DNA from: RGIG4576 sp964613095 | GTDB lineage: Bacteria > Bacteroidota > Bacteroidia > Bacteroidales > Muribaculaceae | Reading direction: 5' to 3' | Assembly: GCA_964613095.1 (NCBI GenBank) | Contig: CAZTFX010000004.1 | Location: 12,005 to 76,004, forward strand | DNA: 64,000 nt | Shown: in pieces, positions 18,654 to 27,680 of the stretch | Layout: each line of letters starts with the position of its first letter | Position numbering within the stretch: position 1 is the first letter of the stretch | Made by a program: the position numbers and the translations under genes | The notes under the pieces: generated by a model | Databases searched by the model: none | Told to the model about the DNA's origin: nothing | Seen by the model: the letters and a program-made list of their open reading frames with translations, nothing else

Positions 18654-19430
18654 ATGGGAAAGAATAAATTGAAGAAATTTGCCGAGATGGAAACGTTTGA
18701 AAACGTATTTCAGTATCCGTTTGCAGTTGTTGAACGTGATGGCTTCCCTTTAAAAGGACGTTGGAATAGCGATTTTTTCAAAAATAATAATCCTATTGTA
18801 CTTGAACTTGGGTGTGGAAAGGGAGAATATGCAGTGGGGTTGGCTCGTCGATTTTCTGATAAGAACTATATTGGGGTGGACATAAAAGGGTCTCGTATGT
18901 GGACCGGTGCAAAGACTGCTGTAAAAGATAAAATATCCAATGTAGCATTTCTTCGTACTAATATTGAATTGATTGATAGATTCTTTGATGCCGGTGAAGT
19001 AAGTGAAATTTGGATTACGTTTCCCGACCCGCAGATGAAAAAGGTGCGTAAACGACTCACGTCTTCTCGTTTTTTGGAGTTATATCGTCACATTCTCATT
19101 GCCGATGGAATTGTTCATTTGAAAACCGATAGCCCTTTCTTATATACTTACACAGATGCATTGGTAAAACTAAATGCGTTACCAACCGAAGTAAATACGG
19201 CAGATTTGTATCATAGTGATATCGTAGATGATATTCTTGAGATAAAGACATTCTATGAACAACAGTGGCTTGATAGAGGTTTATCCATAAAATACATTAA
19301 ATTCCATTTGGACCATACTACTGTGTTGCAAGAACCGGATATTGAGATAGAGGAAGATACCTATCGAAGTTTTTCTCGTGGTTACATACAATGTCCTCAA
19401 TTATTGGATGAAGAAAAAGAAGATTTATAA
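18654..19430 (+). CDS. trmB: tRNA (guanine-N7-)-methyltransferase
   Basis: Methylates G46 of tRNA using S-adenosylmethionine. Motif I is 'VLELGCGKGEYAVGLA'. The family-specific 'WITFPDPQMKKVRKRLTSS' follows the SAM-binding core, and 'HLKTDSPFLY' is also typical. I chose the start at 18654 (MGKNKLKKF) because it is the first ATG after the LRR stop at 18648 and matches the usual N-terminus. An in-frame upstream start at 18573 would overlap the LRR gene by 76 bases. 258 residues. Confidence 0.96.
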   Translation: MGKNKLKKFAEMETFENVFQYPFAVVERDGFPLKGRWNSDFFKNNNPIVLELGCGKGEYAVGLARRFSDKNYIGVDIKGSRMWTGAKTAVKDKISNVAFLRTNIELIDRFFDAGEVSEIWITFPDPQMKKVRKRLTSSRFLELYRHILIADGIVHLKTDSPFLYTYTDALVKLNALPTEVNTADLYHSDIVDDILEIKTFYEQQWLDRGLSIKYIKFHLDHTTVLQEPDIEIEEDTYRSFSRGYIQCPQLLDEEKEDL

Positions 19431-19432
19431 TT

Positions 19433-20536
19433 ATGGAAAGATTATATCCTAAATTAATACTTGACGCACTTGTGAATGTGCGTTATCCGGGTAATGGAAA
19501 AAATATTGTTGAAAACAATATGGTGGAAGACGATATTCGCATAGATGGTAATAAGGTATCGTTTTCTTTGATTTTTGATAAACCAACCGATCCTTTTATA
19601 AGATCGGTTGTACGTGCTGCAGAGGTCGCTATAAATACATATATATCACCTGAGGTTGAAATAAAAGGTAATATAGCCGTGAAAACTCGAATGGCGGCAT
19701 CGGCTCCTGCACCTAAAATGTTACCGGGTGTGAAAAATATAATTGGAGTGTCATCCGGTAAAGGCGGTGTAGGTAAATCAACTGTTGCCACCAATCTTGC
19801 CGTATCTCTTGCTCAAAAGGGTTATAAGGTTGGATTGCTTGACGCCGATATTTTCGGACCATCTGCTCCGTTGATGTTTGGTCTTGAAGATTCTCCTATT
19901 TATATGGAAGAAGTTGAAGGGCGTAATCTTATTGTTCCTTTGGAAAAGTATGGAGTAAAAGTACTTTCTATCGGTTTTCTTGTGGATAAGGAAAAAGCTG
20001 TGTTATGGCGTGGTGGTATGGCAAGTAATGCGTTAAAACAACTTATAGGCGAAGCAAATTGGGGTGAACTTGATTATTTTGTGATAGATATGCCTCCGGG
20101 AACAAGTGATATTCATCTTACGCTTGTACAAACTTTAGGTATTACAGGTGTTATTGTGGTAACAACGCCACAAGAAGTTGCACTTGCCGATGCACGCAAA
20201 GGTATAAGCATGTTCCAAAGTGAGGCTGTAAATGTTCCTATTTTGGGATTGGTAGAAAATATGGCATGGTTTACTCCGGCTGCTCATCCCGACGAAAAAT
20301 ATTTTATTTTCGGGAAAGAAGGTGGAATGAGACTTGCTGAGAAACTCGGGGTAGAACTGCTGGGACAAATTCCTCTTGTAGCCGGTATTTGCAAGGGTGG
20401 TGATGATGGTGAACCGGTAGTGCTTCAAAATACCGTAAGTGGAGCTGCATTCATGTCGCTTGCCGATCGTGTGGTTAATGTAGTAGATAAACGTAACGAG
20501 CAACTACCTCCCACACAAAAAGTCGCAATGAAATAA
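19433..20536 (+). CDS. Mrp/ApbC-type P-loop ATPase, Fe-S cluster carrier
   Basis: A cytoplasmic Mrp/NBP35-family ATPase thought to carry Fe-S clusters to apoproteins. An N-terminal MIP18/DUF59-like domain (about 1-90) precedes a P-loop domain with the deviant Walker A 'SSGKGGVGKST' near residue 110, 'DADIFGPSAP', and 'YFVIDMPPGTSDIHLT'. The CxxC that binds the bridging cluster in many family members is not visible: the corresponding stretch reads 'NMAWFTPAAHPDEKYFIFG', a variant that also occurs in related bacteria. It follows trmB by 2 bases, so the two are one transcription unit ending at a strong hairpin. Confidence 0.93.
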   Translation: MERLYPKLILDALVNVRYPGNGKNIVENNMVEDDIRIDGNKVSFSLIFDKPTDPFIRSVVRAAEVAINTYISPEVEIKGNIAVKTRMAASAPAPKMLPGVKNIIGVSSGKGGVGKSTVATNLAVSLAQKGYKVGLLDADIFGPSAPLMFGLEDSPIYMEEVEGRNLIVPLEKYGVKVLSIGFLVDKEKAVLWRGGMASNALKQLIGEANWGELDYFVIDMPPGTSDIHLTLVQTLGITGVIVVTTPQEVALADARKGISMFQSEAVNVPILGLVENMAWFTPAAHPDEKYFIFGKEGGMRLAEKLGVELLGQIPLVAGICKGGDDGEPVVLQNTVSGAAFMSLADRVVNVVDKRNEQLPPTQKVAMK

Positions 20537-20580
20537 CTCGAAGGATTTTACTAAAGTATCTAATATTATCTTATTGATAT

Positions 20581-20619
20581 AAAGAAGTCCCAAAAATCTA
20601 AACTTTCGGGACTTCTTTG
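20581..20619. terminator. Bidirectional terminator between Mrp and the MFS exporter operon
   Basis: AAAGAAGTCCC (20581-20591) pairs perfectly with GGGACTTCTTT (20608-20618), with A- and T-runs at both ends. It sits between convergent genes and can serve both. Confidence 0.85.
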
Positions 20620-20648
20620 TTTACTTAGAAGGATCGGTATGTGGTATT

Positions 20649-22268
20649 TTACATTATTTGCTGTTTTTTTGTTTTGGGACGTAGCCGGTGTAGCAGGTCG
20701 TGACGGATGGATTTATAGATAGCTCGATATGTAGGCTCAATTACTTTTCGTGGTCTGATTCCGCTATATCTTATCGTCAATCCAATCAAACTCAGGATAG
20801 CAATAAAAAGCAACCATCCATAAATCTCTTTCATTGATACTAATAATGATTGGATTTGTACAATACCGAAAATTTCCCCAAGTTGCAAATGCGAAGCAGA
20901 TAATGTGAGATTATCCATATTTTCGCTAAGTACCATTGAATTGCGAGCCATAGTCACAGTGAGCATACGTCCTACAATAGCGTTTCCTATAGGTCCTGCC
21001 AGTGCCGCACTAAACATATTCTGAAAAGACAGACCATGAAGGAATATGTATGGGAATGGAAGTCGGGTGTTTGCTGTCAACATAAGAATTGCCACAATCA
21101 CATAACCTATGGAACGGATGATTATGGGCAGAAACAGAGCCTCTTTTGGCAGATTGTAATCTATAGTAAAATAGAAATATGCTAAATAGAATGTAAAGCA
21201 CGAAAAAGCAATAACCAACATTCGTTGATAAGTCCATTTGTGACGGGCAAATGTTTGCCAAGTGAAAAATACTCCTATGACTACGCCTATTATAGCTATC
21301 CAATTAAGGGTTATGGTATTGAGATGATCAAAGCCTAAAATACTATCCATAAGTGCATGCTCAAAAATATGTGCCGGAGCTAAAAGTAAATCCATTAACA
21401 GTATTATTCCTACACAGATAGGTACAATAGGGATTTTGAATATCTGTAAAGATATATAGGGGTGTCTTAAAAAAGTTGCCCTCCATAAATTCAATATAAG
21501 TGAAACAATACCTAATGCTGAAGCAAGGCAAATATGCTGGGATTGCCACCAGTCGTAGTGTTCGCCATATACACAGATGAACAGTATTGACATTGCAGTC
21601 GTTGCCCACAATAACATTCCTATCCAATCTATACCATACAAAGGTAAGCGTGGCATAATCTTAATACCTTTATAACATATCAAGACAAAAAGATATATTG
21701 CTATCAAGGCTCCGATGATGAACCAGTGCATATATTGCCATGAAGCCCACACAGAGAATGACAGTGCACCGATACCGGTTAATTGAATGGTTCCGTTTAC
21801 CATTAGATATATATAGCAAAACCATATCGACATATCTCGTTTGGGTGTTATCCATAGCTGAATCGTTGAATTACATTCATATATTGCCCACATTCTGAAA
21901 AAACCTGCGATAAGGCTTACCCCCACCAGCACCGGTACGCTTTCGCTATTCATACACACTATATTTGCGATGATAAGCACAGGAATACAGCTTGTGAGTG
22001 TAGTCTTGGGGCGTATAGCCCATTTGAGTCGGAACATAATGGCAAAAAACAGAGCCATGCCCACCAGAGAGGCATATCCTGCCATCATGACATCTTCTTG
22101 TAAGAGCTGGGTAGAACCTACCATTTCACTTACTGCGGCAAGATAAACACCCCCTGTACAGTTAAAAACGATTATAAATAGTATTATTATCCATGGTTTT
22201 ATTGGTTCGGGGATGAATTTTATCTGTGGTATGCGGAATGGTTGATTGGGAACGTGGTGATGGCTCAT
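20649..22268 (-). CDS. MFS-type multidrug exporter, DHA2-like (14 TM)
   Basis: A 539-residue inner-membrane major facilitator with about 14 hydrophobic helices, distributed from residue 27 to 510. This size and TM count fit the DHA2/EmrB group rather than 12-TM MFS proteins. It is the last gene of a three-gene operon with a HlyD/EmrA-type adaptor (4-base overlap) and a TolC-type outer-membrane channel, so it should form an EmrAB-TolC-like pump spanning both membranes. The family's conserved motif A is weak in this divergent Bacteroidota branch. Substrates are unknown. Confidence 0.86.
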   Translation of the reverse strand: MSHHHVPNQPFRIPQIKFIPEPIKPWIIILFIIVFNCTGGVYLAAVSEMVGSTQLLQEDVMMAGYASLVGMALFFAIMFRLKWAIRPKTTLTSCIPVLIIANIVCMNSESVPVLVGVSLIAGFFRMWAIYECNSTIQLWITPKRDMSIWFCYIYLMVNGTIQLTGIGALSFSVWASWQYMHWFIIGALIAIYLFVLICYKGIKIMPRLPLYGIDWIGMLLWATTAMSILFICVYGEHYDWWQSQHICLASALGIVSLILNLWRATFLRHPYISLQIFKIPIVPICVGIILLMDLLLAPAHIFEHALMDSILGFDHLNTITLNWIAIIGVVIGVFFTWQTFARHKWTYQRMLVIAFSCFTFYLAYFYFTIDYNLPKEALFLPIIIRSIGYVIVAILMLTANTRLPFPYIFLHGLSFQNMFSAALAGPIGNAIVGRMLTVTMARNSMVLSENMDNLTLSASHLQLGEIFGIVQIQSLLVSMKEIYGWLLFIAILSLIGLTIRYSGIRPRKVIEPTYRAIYKSIRHDLLHRLRPKTKKQQIM

Positions 22269-23302
22269 TTGTACTGTACTTTACATTCTACATTCATACC
22301 CGCACTCACTCGTTCCATTACTTCAGTATCGTTATCTTCAGTAAAATCTATGCGAACCGGTATGCGTTGTTCTATTTTTACAAAATTACCCGAAGAGTTG
22401 TCTTGTGGTAGCAATGAGAAACTTGCTCCGGTTGCTCGAGATATAGAAGTAACTATACCTTTAAACTTATAATCGGGAACAGCATCAACTTCAATTTCAA
22501 CTTCTTGACCTATCTTAATATTGGTCGTTTGTGTCTCTTTGTAGTTCGCTATCACCCATTTATCTTCCGAGTTGACAATGTCAAGAATTGTTTGTCCCGG
22601 TTGAATAAGTTGACCTATCTGAATATTTTTTCTTCCGGTTATACCATCACAAGGTGCCAAGATGATTGTATAAGAAAGATTCAGGCGAGCCAATTCCAAA
22701 GCGGTTTCTGCCAATTTAATTCCTGCGTCATTTTGTCCCAATCGTGTGTTTTGTTCTTTTCCCACGGATTGTACGCTTTCTTTTTGGCGTTTCAGCATTT
22801 CATACCGAGCCTTTGCCGCCGAATAGGCTGTGTGCATATCATCATATTGTTGTTTTGTAACAGCGTTCTGCTTGAAAAGAGTGTCAAATCTTTTATAATT
22901 ACGTTCGGCATTTTCAAATAAAATACGAGCTTCTTCGATACTTGCTTCCGTAACGGAAAGGTTGGTATTGGTAGTAGAAATGACATTATGCATAGCGTCT
23001 TTACCGGTTCTTGCATTGGCTAGGTTGGCTTCGGCTTGTGCTACCATATAACGAAACTCTGTATCTTCTATGATGGCAAGTGTATCTCCCTTTGAAACTT
23101 TTGTATACTCATCAAAACGAATATCTTTAATAAAACCTTGGACACGAGAATTTATTGGTACAATGTGTTGTTTTACTTGTGCATTTTCGGTGAACTCGAC
23201 ATTCCCCAAGTGAATAAATTTCTCACATACCCAAGCTATTGCTCCTATAAGTAAAATACATGCTGCAATGTTATAAATCTGTTTTTTTGTCTTTCTTCTC
23301 AT
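22265..23302 (-). CDS. HlyD/EmrA-family membrane fusion adaptor
   Basis: Periplasmic adaptor anchored by one N-terminal membrane helix (about 8-27, IYNIAACILLIGAIAWVCE). A split biotinyl-lipoyl-like domain ('VPINSRVQGFIKDIRFDEYTKVSKGDTLAII' and 'ILAPCDGITGRKNIQIGQLIQPGQTI') flanks a long alpha-hairpin (about 80-190), followed by a beta-barrel domain. It bridges the MFS pump and TolC-type channel encoded on either side. It starts 12 bases after the TolC-type gene and overlaps the MFS gene by 4 bases. Confidence 0.93.
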   Translation of the reverse strand: MRRKTKKQIYNIAACILLIGAIAWVCEKFIHLGNVEFTENAQVKQHIVPINSRVQGFIKDIRFDEYTKVSKGDTLAIIEDTEFRYMVAQAEANLANARTGKDAMHNVISTTNTNLSVTEASIEEARILFENAERNYKRFDTLFKQNAVTKQQYDDMHTAYSAAKARYEMLKRQKESVQSVGKEQNTRLGQNDAGIKLAETALELARLNLSYTIILAPCDGITGRKNIQIGQLIQPGQTILDIVNSEDKWVIANYKETQTTNIKIGQEVEIEVDAVPDYKFKGIVTSISRATGASFSLLPQDNSSGNFVKIEQRIPVRIDFTEDNDTEVMERVSAGMNVECKVQYK

Positions 23303-23314
23303 AATATTTAATTT

Positions 23315-24640
23315 TTATAGATTTCCTGAAGTACTTTTTAATTTGTAGTAGTTGAAAATTACATTGATACGTGCATTGACTAATTGCAGCTCTGCATTTA
23401 GCAACTGAGTGGCTGCGTCGGTCATATCGGTTACAAGAGCTAAACCGTTGTTGTATCGGTTGTTTATTATCTTATAGTTCTGATTAGCCAGTTCAACACT
23501 CTTTTTATGCGTGTTGAGGTCGGTAAACGAGGTTAAAAAATTAGTATAAGCCGCCTGTACATTGTTTTCCACGATTTCTTGTGTGTGGGTTAAATCTTCT
23601 TGTGCTTTGCGAGTGGCGAGCATAGTTTGTTTTATTTTCTTATTTGATTTGAATAGCGATGAAATGTTATAACTTACATTTATGCCTACAAACCAATAAT
23701 TAAAATTATTGTTAAGAGTAGGAACTTCTATTGTTATGGGACCGTCAAAATGATTTTCAGCGAAAAGAGATACTTTGGGGAGTCTGTCCGATTTTGCAAG
23801 ACGTTCTTCTGTTTTTTTCAGGTCGATGTTAAGATGTGACATTTTTATGGCAGGAGAGTGTGTGTCGGCAATATTTTGCCAATCACCTTCAGCCATTATC
23901 TTTGGTAATTCTGATAAAATGGAAGTGTCGGGTACTATAATAGTTTCTGCGGGAAGACCTGTTGCTGTAATAAGTTGGTGATTAATGATTTTTTTGTTAT
24001 CTATAATGCGTGTGCGTTGCAATTTTTGACTTTCAAGTTGTAATTCATAGCGAGTAATATCATTTTGAAGTATAATACCTTCTTTTCTGCGTGCTTGCAT
24101 TTGTTGAATTACATTTTCGGTAAGGGCAATGTTTGCATTATATACACTTAATTGATTTTCAAGCATAGCCAGTTGCAGATAGTAACTTATGGTCATAAAT
24201 CGTACGTTATTGCGAGTTTCATCGATTTGTTGATTTGCTAATTGGTGACTGAGTTTTGATAATTTTATTTGAGAAGTCAAAGCTCCGCCTGTGTAAATAG
24301 CCTGTGATGCCTTTAATACAAGGTTGTTACCCCAATGAGGCATTTCTATATTGGTTCCATTAGAAAAATCTCTGTTAGTAAGATACCCATCACCCAGATA
24401 ACTTAAACTTAGCGAGGCATTTATATCAGGAAGTAGACTTGCTTTGGTTTCTGATACAATGGCTTCGGCTGTTTTAGCCGCAATTTTACTACTTTGTAGG
24501 GCTGAATTATTTTGTTCAACCAAATTGAATATTTCATCAATAGACAAAATACGTTTATTTGTACCATCTTGGGCACAGATACCATTACTGCATAGCAAGA
24601 GTTGCACACTCCATGCTATGAGCTTTAAGAATTTACTCAT
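23315..24640 (-). CDS. TolC-family outer-membrane channel (MFS exporter operon)
   Basis: A 441-residue outer-membrane factor: signal peptide (about 1-23, ending at CAQ), then two repeats of the TolC helical hairpin with interspersed beta strands ('LSIDEIFNLVEQNNSALQSS', 'VSYNISSLFKSNKKI', 'RYNNGLALVTDMTDAATQLL'). It is the first gene of the MFS exporter operon. A roughly 200-base leader separates it from a promoter-like element at 24848-24855. Confidence 0.92.
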   Translation of the reverse strand: MSKFLKLIAWSVQLLLCSNGICAQDGTNKRILSIDEIFNLVEQNNSALQSSKIAAKTAEAIVSETKASLLPDINASLSLSYLGDGYLTNRDFSNGTNIEMPHWGNNLVLKASQAIYTGGALTSQIKLSKLSHQLANQQIDETRNNVRFMTISYYLQLAMLENQLSVYNANIALTENVIQQMQARRKEGIILQNDITRYELQLESQKLQRTRIIDNKKIINHQLITATGLPAETIIVPDTSILSELPKIMAEGDWQNIADTHSPAIKMSHLNIDLKKTEERLAKSDRLPKVSLFAENHFDGPITIEVPTLNNNFNYWFVGINVSYNISSLFKSNKKIKQTMLATRKAQEDLTHTQEIVENNVQAAYTNFLTSFTDLNTHKKSVELANQNYKIINNRYNNGLALVTDMTDAATQLLNAELQLVNARINVIFNYYKLKSTSGNL

Positions 24641-24847
24641 AAATAAAGTTAAGTTAATAAATTTGTTATTGAAAACCGATTAATGAACTGATTTTAGCAG
24701 AGAAAACATGTCCATCACTTATAAAACATCATCCTGATTGGCTATGAAATAAATTCGACTCCCCAACCATAAGGACGGTGAATCTTATTGTATGTTCTTA
24801 TAAATATAAAGTGATAATTGAATAACATATAAACCTAAAAACGATTG

Positions 24848-24878
24848 CAAAGTTAGTGATTTTGCCTAATTCTCCCAA
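24848..24878 (-). promoter_or_regulatory. Promoter of the MFS exporter operon
   Basis: On the minus strand TAACTTTG (24855-24848) is preceded 20 bases upstream by TTG (24878-24876). It predicts an mRNA leader of about 200 bases before the TolC-type gene, in which I found no known riboswitch. Confidence 0.5.
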
Positions 24879-24906
24879 GAGATATAGCTGTTGCAATTAA
24901 CATATT

Positions 24907-25848
24907 TTACATGTTGGGAATACATTTTAGGAATGTGGAGATGGGGCGACGGTGTGATTTTGGTGTACGTTTGGCATAGCCAATACGTAAAATAATTTGT
25001 GGCTGTTTGTCGAGATTCAGAGAAACTTTAAGTATTTCACGAGTGGTATTTACTTCACAAGGTTGATTCATATATGCACATGCTATGCCTAATGTTTCGG
25101 CTGTGAGAAGGAAGCGTTCCAAGCGTCGTCCTAAATCAATCCATTCACTTATTGTGTCACTTCCTGTGAATATTGCTAAATGTGAACTGCTTGATAGTTT
25201 ACGAATATCGCTTTTGCTCTGTGAAGAACTGTTAAGACCTAAAGGAACCACCAACTTCCGTAAAACATAAGGTATATATGGTGCTCCCAGTGTTTCATAA
25301 CTTATTCCATCGCCATTTTTCGTTGCGTCCTTTTCGTTATATCTTAGCCATTGTTTAAGTTCTTGTTTGAATTGGGGATTACCCATTTGAATGTTGTTGG
25401 CAATATCAACAAGTTTGGAAACTTGCTTGAACTCTTCGGAACCATTGGAATAGATACATGCTCCATCTCTCTTTAACTTGAATAAATGCTCTAGTGGAAT
25501 CGTTTTCCCATTGTAAACAGAACGATTTGTTTGCCTTGTATCAATGGCTCTAGCCAAATCTAAATTTTGTATTGATGCCAATTCGGTAAAAGAGATGAAA
25601 ATATTACCGTTTTCTTCAGTTACATTTGGTTTGTATCCTAAACTTTGGGCATAAATGACAATGTTTTCCAAAGCACAACCTAGAGAAATGAATAGTTCTC
25701 GATTTAGAGGGTCAATAACAGGTAGTGCACAAGAAAAATCCGGCGATAGACATATTTCTTCGTTTTCAGTCAATGAAAATCGCCATGCCTGAGTATTATG
25801 TCCGGATGGGGCAAGAATCGCCTTACTTACCAATGATTCAAGATTCAT
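24907..25848 (-). CDS. Acg-like nitroreductase family protein
   Basis: A 313-residue flavin-fold protein of the Acg/Rv2032-like branch of the nitroreductase family. The N-terminus 'ILAPSGHNTQAWRFSL' is the characteristic flavin-binding start of this branch, and 'LFISLGCALENIVIYAQSLGY' follows as usual. The C-terminal part ('LERFLLTAETLGIACAYMNQPCEV', 'PQIILRIGYAKRTPKSHRRP') completes the second FMN-fold half. Some family members bind FMN without reducing nitro compounds. It overlaps the DUF4834 gene by 4 bases and ends the psd-pssA operon. The role in this context is unknown. Confidence 0.87.
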   Translation of the reverse strand: MNLESLVSKAILAPSGHNTQAWRFSLTENEEICLSPDFSCALPVIDPLNRELFISLGCALENIVIYAQSLGYKPNVTEENGNIFISFTELASIQNLDLARAIDTRQTNRSVYNGKTIPLEHLFKLKRDGACIYSNGSEEFKQVSKLVDIANNIQMGNPQFKQELKQWLRYNEKDATKNGDGISYETLGAPYIPYVLRKLVVPLGLNSSSQSKSDIRKLSSSSHLAIFTGSDTISEWIDLGRRLERFLLTAETLGIACAYMNQPCEVNTTREILKVSLNLDKQPQIILRIGYAKRTPKSHRRPISTFLKCIPNM

Positions 25849-26168
25849 TTGATTTCTTCGTAATGTGCGTCAGTGATATGAGGTTCATTGGAATTGTTGT
25901 AATTTTCCTCTGTTGGTTTTACATTACGTTCTGTTTTTATTTCTTCAAATTCCACATCTTCTCCTGCACCTTTATAATATGCACGAGCTCTTTCCTTTCG
26001 ATTGTTCTTTTTTACCTCATGAACATCTTGTTCTTGTGCCTTTTTGTATTGTTTTGATTGTTGGTCATAGGCTTTTTTGAATGTATGAGCAGTTTTCCCT
26101 ACTGCAAAAAAGAATTTGAATAGTGGGAAAAATATAAATATAATAAGTAATAAAACAATTAATTCCAT
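25845..26168 (-). CDS. DUF4834 family small membrane protein
   Basis: A 107-residue protein with one N-terminal membrane helix (about 2-22, ELIVLLLIIFIFFPLFKFFF) and a charged cytoplasmic tail. It matches the layout of Bacteroidota DUF4834 proteins, which often lie near phospholipid genes. It follows pssA by 39 bases and overlaps the nitroreductase start (ATGA). Function is unknown. Confidence 0.75.
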   Translation of the reverse strand: MELIVLLLIIFIFFPLFKFFFAVGKTAHTFKKAYDQQSKQYKKAQEQDVHEVKKNNRKERARAYYKGAGEDVEFEEIKTERNVKPTEENYNNSNEPHITDAHYEEIK

Positions 26169-26207
26169 AATATTTGATATTGGGGCAAGATATAATTATC
26201 AGTTGAA

Positions 26208-26903
26208 TTATTTCACAAATAGAGAAATAAAGAAATATGCAGCTATACTATAATATAGTCCTGTTATTCCGAATATTGCAATAAAGGAGATAATGGCAGT
26301 AATAAGCAATATGCGATACCAATTGCTTTTGAAGTTAAAGCTCTTTATCTTAAAACTGAACATCGGAATATTGCATACCATAAGATAACTAAATACCGCA
26401 ATCCAGATAAAAGTTGCTAGACCGGAGTTCGCTGTTTCGTGACATGAGTTAATAAACCCAATCCAGAATATTGCGTTTGCCGGAATAGGCATACCCTTAA
26501 ATGTTGTGGTTTGTGTTGTGTCAACGTTGAATTTTGCAAGTCGTAATGCTCCAAAAATAGCAACAAGAAATGCGGAGTAGTTGTAAATTATCCCCGGATT
26601 GTAATACTCGAGTGTTGCATAGATGAGCATGGAGGGAGCAAGACCGAAACTCACACAATCACTTAATGAGTCGAGTTCTTTACCGATAGGAGAAACCGTA
26701 TTCAACATACGAGCCACAAGACCATCGCAGAAATCAAATACTGCTGCTAGTGCTATGAAGATAAACGCGACTTGATATCCCATCAATTCTCCATATTGAA
26801 CCATACTGTTTAATGCATATATGCAGGCAATACAACCCGATAACAGGTTTAAACAAGTTATTGTGTTTGGAATATTATTCTTAATTGATTGTAGCGCTTT
26901 CAT
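26208..26903 (-). CDS. pssA: CDP-diacylglycerol-serine O-phosphatidyltransferase
   Basis: Makes phosphatidylserine from CDP-diacylglycerol and serine at the inner membrane. The CDP-alcohol phosphatidyltransferase motif is intact as 'FCDGLVARMLN' followed by 'GKELDSLSDCVSFG' (about residues 58-85), with the metal-binding aspartates. Multiple TM helices follow. It lies 13 bases downstream of psd, which converts its product to phosphatidylethanolamine. Confidence 0.95.
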   Translation of the reverse strand: MKALQSIKNNIPNTITCLNLLSGCIACIYALNSMVQYGELMGYQVAFIFIALAAVFDFCDGLVARMLNTVSPIGKELDSLSDCVSFGLAPSMLIYATLEYYNPGIIYNYSAFLVAIFGALRLAKFNVDTTQTTTFKGMPIPANAIFWIGFINSCHETANSGLATFIWIAVFSYLMVCNIPMFSFKIKSFNFKSNWYRILLITAIISFIAIFGITGLYYSIAAYFFISLFVK

Positions 26904-26916
26904 TTTTGTGATTGTG

Positions 26917-27582
26917 TTATTTCAAACGTGCAATTTCAGTGATACATCCTTGTGCTTTGTCACCTATTTTTACAAGTATTTCGCTATCGAGAGGCAGATA
27001 AATATCCACTCTTGAGCCAAATTTAATAAAACCGATATGTTCATCTACATATACACGTTCACCTTTTTCGGCATAAGTAACAATGCGTCGTGCAATGGCT
27101 CCGGCAACTTGACGCATAAGGATTTCATGACCGTTATCGGTTTCTATGACTATTGTTGACCGTTCATTCTCGGTACTTGATTTTGGTAAATAAGCATTGA
27201 GAAAACGTCCGCCATGGTGTGTCACATATTTAACAACACCTTCGATGGGTACCCAGTTCGCATGTACGTTGAAAACACTCATAAAAACCGAAACCTGTAT
27301 TACATTACGTCTCAAGTATTCAGGCTCATAAACTTCTTCAACGGCTACAACTGTTCCATCAACCGAGGATATTACTGTGTTTTTGCGATCTCCTGTATAA
27401 TGGCGACGAGGTGAACGGAAGAAATTTACTACAAACAGGAATAATATCCCCGAAATGGTTGCAAAAATAATGGGAATTATTTTGTAACCGATGAAAAGAA
27501 ATGCAAGACCGTTGAACACCAATAAGATGAACAATAGTATAAGAATTATGTTATTTCCTTCACGGTGAATTTTTACTCTCAT
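26917..27582 (-). CDS. psd: Phosphatidylserine decarboxylase
   Basis: Converts phosphatidylserine to phosphatidylethanolamine. The 221-residue protein belongs to the short PSD type: two N-terminal membrane helices (about 10-50), the conserved 'VSVFMSVFNVHANWVPIEG' segment, and the self-processing 'GFIKFGSRVDIYLP' site near the C-terminus, where Ser becomes the pyruvoyl group. I chose the start at 27582 (MRVKIHREGN). The longer in-frame start at 27657 would lie upstream of the predicted promoter and inside the terminator of yebC. Confidence 0.94.
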   Translation of the reverse strand: MRVKIHREGNNIILILLFILLVFNGLAFLFIGYKIIPIIFATISGILFLFVVNFFRSPRRHYTGDRKNTVISSVDGTVVAVEEVYEPEYLRRNVIQVSVFMSVFNVHANWVPIEGVVKYVTHHGGRFLNAYLPKSSTENERSTIVIETDNGHEILMRQVAGAIARRIVTYAEKGERVYVDEHIGFIKFGSRVDIYLPLDSEILVKIGDKAQGCITEIARLK

Positions 27583-27607
27583 CTGTAAGTATAGTTTAAT
27601 CCAACTA

Positions 27608-27615
27608 CAAAGATA
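27608..27615 (-). promoter_or_regulatory. -7 element of the psd-pssA operon
   Basis: TATCTTTG on the minus strand, about 25 bases before the psd ATG at 27582. It supports the shorter psd start. Confidence 0.65.
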
Positions 27616-27638
27616 GCGTTTTTTCGTTAACGAACAAA

Positions 27639-27662
27639 AAAAGGTGCTTTTAAGCACCTTTT
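27639..27662 (-). terminator. Terminator after yebC
   Basis: AAAAGGTGCTT (27639-27649) and AAGCACCTTTT (27652-27662) form a perfect 11-bp stem with a 2-base gap, flanked by an A-run that becomes the U-tract on the minus strand. It starts 18 bases after the yebC stop. Confidence 0.85.
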
Positions 27663-27680
27663 ATGATAAAACTCAAATTA

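Noticed and set aside
24641..24906. Possible riboswitch in the long leader of the MFS exporter operon
   Set aside because: No recognisable conserved core or terminator/antiterminator pair could be found by eye.
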